Origin: JACRCT01 sp049841135
GTDB taxonomy: Bacteria; Myxococcota; Myxococcia; Myxococcales; UBA5297
Direction: 5' to 3'
Length of the DNA stretch: 64,000 nucleotides
NCBI GenBank assembly: GCA_049841135.1
Contig: JASGHK010000005.1
Coordinates: 3,286,001-3,350,000, forward strand
A program made the position numbers and the translations under genes. The notes beneath the pieces are model-generated. The model had not been told where the DNA came from. It searched no databases and saw nothing but the letters and a program-made list of their open reading frames with translations. Below are positions 59,806 to 64,000 of this stretch, piece after piece; the stretch's first letter is position 1, and the number at the start of each line of letters is the position of its first letter.

Positions 59806-61398
59806 TCACCGGTCGGCGCGAACGCCCTTGAGCCGCGCCGCGGCGCGCACCAGCTCCGCGAACTCGCCGCGGTAGCCGCCGACGTCCTGTCCGCGGGCCT
59901 GCTCGGCGAGAGAGAGGACGAGGTCGAAGCTGGCGTCGCCCCGGTTCGGCGAGTCGCGCAGGAGCATCCCGAAGGCAGCGACGCTGGCGGCGAAGCGGGC
60001 CTCGTGCGACGGCTCGGAGCGCACCTGCACCGGCGCCGGGAAGACCAGCTCGTGGCTCGCGGCGGCCTCGGGGTCCTTGTAGCGGAGCTTGAGCGTGAAC
60101 AGCTCCTCGCTCGTGGCGGCAGGGGAGGGCGCGCGCGTGGTCTGGTACTTGAGCGCGTCCACCTCGCCGGCGCCCGCGGGCTGGCCCGCGGGGACCAGCT
60201 CGTAGAGGGCGGTCACCGCATGTCCCGCGCCGACCGCGCCGGCGTCCTTGGTGTCGTCCTTGAAGTCCTCGGCGCGCATCACGCGGTTCTCGTAGCCGAT
60301 GAGCCGCCAGGAGGCGACGCGCACCGGGTTGAACTCGACCTGGAGCTTCACGTCCTTGGCGACGGTGACCAGCGTCGAGCCCATCTGCTCGACCAGGACC
60401 TTCTTCGCCTCGAGCTCGGAGTCGATGTACGCGTTGTTGCCCTTCCCCTTGTCGGCGAGCTGCTCGACGGTGGAGTCCTTGTAGTTGCCCATGCCGAAGC
60501 CCAGCACGGTGAGGAACACGCCGGTCTTGGCCTTCTCCTCGGCGAGGCGCACGAGCGAGCCTTCGCTGGTGACGCCCACGTTGAAGTCGCCGTCGGTGGC
60601 GAGGATGACGCGGTTGACGCCGCCCGGCCGGAAGTTCTCGGAGGCGATCCGGTAGGCGAGCTCGATGCCGCCGGCGCCGTTGGTCGAGCCGCCGGCGCCG
60701 AGGTTCTCGATGGCCGAGGCGATTCGGGTCTTCTGCTCGCCGCCGGTGGGAGGCAGCAGCACGCCCGACTCACCGGCGTAGACCACCACGGCCACGCGGT
60801 CGCGCTCGTCGAGCTGGTCGATGAGCATGCGGAAGGCCTTCTTGAGCAGCGGCAGCTTGTTGGCGGCGTCCATCGATCCCGAGACGTCGATGAGGAACAC
60901 CAGGTTGGAGGGCGGGCGCTGGCCGCGCGGCAGCTCGCGGGCCTTCAGGCCGATGCGGGCCAAGAGGTGCTCGCGGTTCCAGGGGGCGCGAGCGACTTCG
61001 ATGTGCGCCGCGAAGGGACCGTCGCGGGGTGGCTCGTAGTCATAGGTGAAGTAGTTGAGCAGCTCCTCGATGCGCACCGCGTCGGGCGGCGGCAGCTGGC
61101 CCCCGGTGAGGAAGCGGCGGACGTTGGCGTAGGAGGCGGTGTCGACGTCGGCGGCGAAGGTGGAGAGCGGGTTGTGGGCGACGCCGAGGAACGGGTTCTC
61201 GACGATGTGCGAGTAGGACTCGGTATTGAACTCGCGCTCGGCCTTCTGGACGTCGAGCAGAGGCTGGTCGGCGGCGAATTGAACGGTGGCGGGCGCGGGC
61301 GCCGCGTAGCGCATCATCGGACCGCCGACGGCGCAGGCGAGCATCGAGAGGAAGGAGAAGGAGCAGAGGGCGACGACGGCAGGCTTGGCGAAGCGCAT
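59806..61398 (-). CDS. VWA-domain lipoprotein, YfbK family
   Basis: A 530-residue exported protein: lipoprotein-like signal (ALCSFSFLSMLACAVG), a YfbK N-terminal region (VENPFLGVAHNPLSTFAADV, then LPPPDAVRIEELLNYFTYDY), a VWA domain with the MIDAS motif (LVFLIDVSGSMDAANKLPLL) and RVILATDGDFNVGVTSEG, then the family C-terminal region. Widespread in Proteobacteria; the role is unknown, and metal-dependent protein binding is likely. The start is the ATG after GGAGGTCGTTC. Confidence 0.92.
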   Translation of the reverse strand: MRFAKPAVVALCSFSFLSMLACAVGGPMMRYAAPAPATVQFAADQPLLDVQKAEREFNTESYSHIVENPFLGVAHNPLSTFAADVDTASYANVRRFLTGGQLPPPDAVRIEELLNYFTYDYEPPRDGPFAAHIEVARAPWNREHLLARIGLKARELPRGQRPPSNLVFLIDVSGSMDAANKLPLLKKAFRMLIDQLDERDRVAVVVYAGESGVLLPPTGGEQKTRIASAIENLGAGGSTNGAGGIELAYRIASENFRPGGVNRVILATDGDFNVGVTSEGSLVRLAEEKAKTGVFLTVLGFGMGNYKDSTVEQLADKGKGNNAYIDSELEAKKVLVEQMGSTLVTVAKDVKLQVEFNPVRVASWRLIGYENRVMRAEDFKDDTKDAGAVGAGHAVTALYELVPAGQPAGAGEVDALKYQTTRAPSPAATSEELFTLKLRYKDPEAAASHELVFPAPVQVRSEPSHEARFAASVAAFGMLLRDSPNRGDASFDLVLSLAEQARGQDVGGYRGEFAELVRAAARLKGVRADR

Positions 61399-61462
61399 GA
61401 ACGACCTCCGTGGGCGGGCTTCGTCCAAATCCACGGGCGGGGCGGCGGGCGCTTACAGCGGC

Positions 61463-61894
61463 CTACGACATCCGTCCCAAGAAGGTCCGCGTCACCAGGT
61501 ACCCCCAGTTCGCGAAGATCAGGACGATGGCCACGACGCGGACGATGAATCCGGCGCGGTCCGACAGCTCCCACTCGAGCCGCGGCAGCCGCAGCGGCCG
61601 CAGGACGAGGTAGAGGACGCCGACGACGCTGGCGACCGCGAGGAGGAAGCCGAGCGGGTTGATGAGCAGCGCGTCGAGGAGGCGCCCCTGCGCGAACCAG
61701 TCGAACGAGCGCGTCATCCCGCAGGCGAGGCACGGGTAGCCGGTGAGCTTGCGCAGGCCGCAGCCCCAGTACGGCAGGCGGGCCAGCGGCACGAAGCGCG
61801 CCACCAGCAGCAGCAGGACGCCGATGGCCCCGTAGATCTCCAGCAGGCCCACGGCGGGCTTGGACGGCCTCTTGAAGCGCACGAACGACGTCAT
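61463..61894 (-). CDS. DUF2752-like membrane protein
   Basis: A 143-residue membrane protein with three or four hydrophobic segments and the motif GYPCLACGMTRSFDWF, the CxxCGxTR signature of DUF2752 (function unknown). It lies between the VWA gene and the Yip1-like gene on the same strand, 26 bases after the latter. Confidence 0.85.
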   Translation of the reverse strand: MTSFVRFKRPSKPAVGLLEIYGAIGVLLLLVARFVPLARLPYWGCGLRKLTGYPCLACGMTRSFDWFAQGRLLDALLINPLGFLLAVASVVGVLYLVLRPLRLPRLEWELSDRAGFIVRVVAIVLIFANWGYLVTRTFLGRMS

Positions 61895-61920
61895 CGGACG
61901 GACAGCTTAACGGCTCAGGG

Positions 61921-63003
61921 CTAATGCGGCATGGTCCCGGCCGCAGCGATGGTGCCGGCCAGCGCCATCGAGAAGAGCCCGCAGCAACAGCAGAAGACCA
62001 CCACGAGGGGGACGGCGACGCCGAGGAGGGCTTTCCCCACGGAGATGCGGTGCGTGCGCGACAGGCCGATGACGATGAGCACGAGCGACCAGACACCGCC
62101 GACCGGGCCCAGGCAGATCGGCACCAGCTGCAGCAGCTGCGGCGCCGAGGCGTAGGAGACCGATCGCAGCGTAGCGTTGAAGCCCCTCGGGGCGTTCTGA
62201 AACAAGAGCAGGCCCAGGTGGATGACGCCGGTGACGAGGTAGAGGAAGACCGGCCCCAGGAGCGCCAAGACGACGCCCGCCGCGAGGTTGAAGGCGAAGG
62301 AGTTGTTGAGCTCCACGAACTTCTCGAACCCTTCGGGGAGCTTGGGTGCCCCGCCCTGCTTGAAGGGATCGAACCCGAGCCCGGAGATCACCGGGGCCCA
62401 GGCCTGCGCGGCGATGACTCCGACCGCGAAGTTGATCCAGAAGTACGAGAGGGCGCCGGCGGCGTTGTCGACGCGCATCCGCTCGAACAGCCGCACCGGG
62501 TCGGTGACCGACAGCTTGACGGTCTCCAGGTACGCGCCGATCACCCCGCGTTGCCCGCGCTCCTCCCACGGCGTGGGCTGCACCTCGCCGCCGCGCCCCC
62601 GACAGGCCGGGCACTGGGGCTGGCCGTCGACTCCGGGCTGCAGACATTCGCGGCAGGTGAAGGAGCCGCAGCGGGCACAGACGTCGGTGGCGGGCCGGTC
62701 GGGGTGGCTCGGGCAGCGCGCGGGTTGGCCGCCAGGAGCGGGCGCCTGCGGCGGGACTGCCGTGCCGAACGGCTGCGCCGGCGGCGGCGCCGAGGGGCCG
62801 CGAACGGGGCCGACGCCAGGGCCGGGGAGCGGACCCGCACCGGGGACCGGACCCGCGCCGGAGGGCTGTGACGGGGGACCTGCGGGAGGCGTGGCGCCGC
62901 TGGGGGCTGGGAGGACGAGCTCGGCGCCGCACGACGGGCAGAACTGCCGGCCGTAGCGGTCGGTGGTGAAGACGTACTGGCAGCGCGCGCACTTGGCGAT
63001 CAT
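61921..63003 (-). CDS. Zinc-ribbon plus Yip1-like membrane protein
   Basis: A 360-residue protein. An N-terminal zinc-finger domain of the MJ0042 type (IAKCARCQYVFTTDRYGRQF, then CPSCGAEL) is followed by a Pro/Gly linker, a B-box-like Cys cluster (CPSHPDRPATDVCARCGSFT, then CRECLQPGV) and a C-terminal membrane domain of about five segments resembling Yip1 (FWINFAVGVIAAQAWAPVIS at first). Such ribbon-Yip1 combinations are common in Myxococcota; the role is unknown. It diverges from the Cys-rich lipoprotein gene. Confidence 0.82.
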   Translation of the reverse strand: MIAKCARCQYVFTTDRYGRQFCPSCGAELVLPAPSGATPPAGPPSQPSGAGPVPGAGPLPGPGVGPVRGPSAPPPAQPFGTAVPPQAPAPGGQPARCPSHPDRPATDVCARCGSFTCRECLQPGVDGQPQCPACRGRGGEVQPTPWEERGQRGVIGAYLETVKLSVTDPVRLFERMRVDNAAGALSYFWINFAVGVIAAQAWAPVISGLGFDPFKQGGAPKLPEGFEKFVELNNSFAFNLAAGVVLALLGPVFLYLVTGVIHLGLLLFQNAPRGFNATLRSVSYASAPQLLQLVPICLGPVGGVWSLVLIVIGLSRTHRISVGKALLGVAVPLVVVFCCCCGLFSMALAGTIAAAGTMPH

Positions 63004-63103
63004 CAGGACCTCTCGGGGGCGGAGAATCTATCACGCGTCGCGTTGACCCTCGCGCGCCGCCGTCGCTAGCATCTCAATCCTTCGGCGCACCCTCGGAGGT
63101 CCC

Positions 63104-64000
63104 ATGGTCCGGCGCAGCCTGCTCCTCGCCCCGTTCGCCGTCTGCGGGCTGCTCCTGGCCACGAGGTGCAGCCAGCCCGAGCAGCCGCCCGCGCAGCGCC
63201 CCGACACCGGCACGCCGGAGGTGGACTGCGAGACCGGCGACGACTGCGCGGCCGGCGACTGCATCGGCGGCCTGTGCCTGTGGTGCGAGGACGACACCTG
63301 CCCCGCCGGCCAGTGGTGCAGCCACAACGGCAAGTGCGTCGGCTGCGACGGCGGCTGCGAGGTCGACGCGGCGGCGCCTGTCGTCGACGCCGGCAAGGCC
63401 TGCGCCACGCGGGCCGATTGCGCCGGGCTGGCCTGTATCGACCAGCTCTGCGCCAAGCAGGGCGCCACCTGCGAGAAGAACGATCACTGCGAGGCGGGCT
63501 CCATCTGCAACGCCAGCAACGAGTGCGTGGTGGGCTGCGCGTCCAAGGCCGACTGCACCGGCGCCGCCGCCGGCCCGCGCTGCGACCTCGCCACCGGCAA
63601 GTGCGGCCCGTGCGCCGAGACCGCCGACTGCGACGCCGCCACGCAGAACTGCGTCGAGGGCGTGTGCACTGCCGCCATCGCCTGCCCCGGCGGCGACCGC
63701 GGGCCGTGCGGCGAGCTGGCCTGCGTCGAGAAGGTCTGCCGTCCCTGCGTCGCCGGCACCGACTGCGGGCCCGGCTTCGACTGCACCGCCGGCAAGTGCG
63801 TGGGCAATACCGCCTGCACCACCGACGACCAGTGCCACACGCTCACCGCCGGCCACTGGTGCGACACCTCGAGCGGCATGTGCAAGTGGGGCTGCTTGCC
63901 GCTGCCGGGCTGCGGCTCCAACTGCTGCACCGGCGGCCTGAGCTGCAACACCACCAAGCACGTCTGCGAGAAGGCTGCCTGCAACAACTGCAACAACAGC
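63104..64000 (+). CDS. Cys-rich lipoprotein, 3' end outside window
   Basis: The frame opens at an ATG after CGGAGGTCCC and runs to the window end without a stop (299 codons). It begins with a lipoprotein signal (RRSLLLAPFAVCGLLLATRC). Then come many short disulfide-type modules of the form CxxxxDCxxxxCxxxxC (DDCAAGDCIGGLCLWCEDDT, ADCAGLACIDQLC, DQCHTLTAGHWCDTSSGMC), as in the Dickkopf-like Cys-rich lipoproteins of myxobacteria. It probably faces the cell surface; ligand unknown. Confidence 0.85.
   Translation, partial: MVRRSLLLAPFAVCGLLLATRCSQPEQPPAQRPDTGTPEVDCETGDDCAAGDCIGGLCLWCEDDTCPAGQWCSHNGKCVGCDGGCEVDAAAPVVDAGKACATRADCAGLACIDQLCAKQGATCEKNDHCEAGSICNASNECVVGCASKADCTGAAAGPRCDLATGKCGPCAETADCDAATQNCVEGVCTAAIACPGGDRGPCGELACVEKVCRPCVAGTDCGPGFDCTAGKCVGNTACTTDDQCHTLTAGHWCDTSSGMCKWGCLPLPGCGSNCCTGGLSCNTTKHVCEKAACNNCNNS

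Overview
The window is about 64 kb of very GC-rich bacterial DNA. It most resembles a flagellated member of the Myxococcota (old Deltaproteobacteria). The reasons are: many small lipoproteins with Asp/Ala/Pro-rich linkers, beta-propeller lipoproteins with VWGSG/DVWAVG repeats, a protein resembling the myxobacterial family TIGR02265, a Cys-rich lipoprotein, GTG/TTG starts, and dense translationally coupled operons. The species cannot be named from sequence alone.

Layout. (1) 1-13,142: flagellar export, rod, ring, hook-junction and filament genes. On the minus strand the order is flgF-flgG-flgA-flgH-flgI-flgJ(M23)-flgM-flgN-flgK-flgL-unknown 750-residue protein-three flagellins; fliJ is divergent on the plus strand. 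(2) 13,143-13,876: a repeat array between the convergent 3' ends of fliJ and fliA. (3) 13,877-24,676: a minus-strand operon fliL-fliM-fliN-fliO-fliP-fliQ-fliR-flhB-flhA-flhF-flhG-fliA. A sigma-54-type site precedes flgF, another lies just before fliL, and sigma-28-type sites precede all three flagellins. FliA is the last gene of the first operon and FlgM sits in the second, which is the usual hierarchy. flgB/C/D/E, fliE-I and the flagellar motAB are not in the window. (4) 25,041-29,867: an unknown protein, then on the plus strand an unknown protein, PhzF-like, glutaminase and RadD. (5) 29,907-32,249: a SPASM radical SAM enzyme preceded by four small paralogous, Tat-signal-like lipoprotein peptides; this looks like a maturation system I do not recognise. 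(6) 32,520-35,958: small genes and a polytopic membrane protein. (7) 35,984-49,381: a 12-gene, tightly coupled minus-strand operon with MotA, MotB (OmpA-like domain), a membrane-anchored protein whose C-terminus looks like FliG, probable outer-membrane barrels, four lipoproteins and a periplasmic helical-repeat protein. I read it as a cell-envelope machine driven by a MotAB stator, separate from the flagellar genes. It is the best candidate here for an undescribed system. (8) 49,566-64,000: lipoproteins, tRNA-Glu and tRNA-Lys, metF, a cation/proton antiporter, a flavodoxin-like pair, a VWA protein, a DUF2752-like protein, a Yip1-like protein and a Cys-rich lipoprotein cut by the window end.

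Sequence quality. At least twelve genes or gene boundaries are disrupted by a one-base excess, and nearly every time the extra base lies inside what would otherwise be GAGCTC or GAGATC. Removing one base per site restores full-length family members, and the arithmetic of every affected gene fits. I treat these genes as intact but mis-called (or recently mutated). One of these sites probably creates the apparent FlhB-FlhA fusion.
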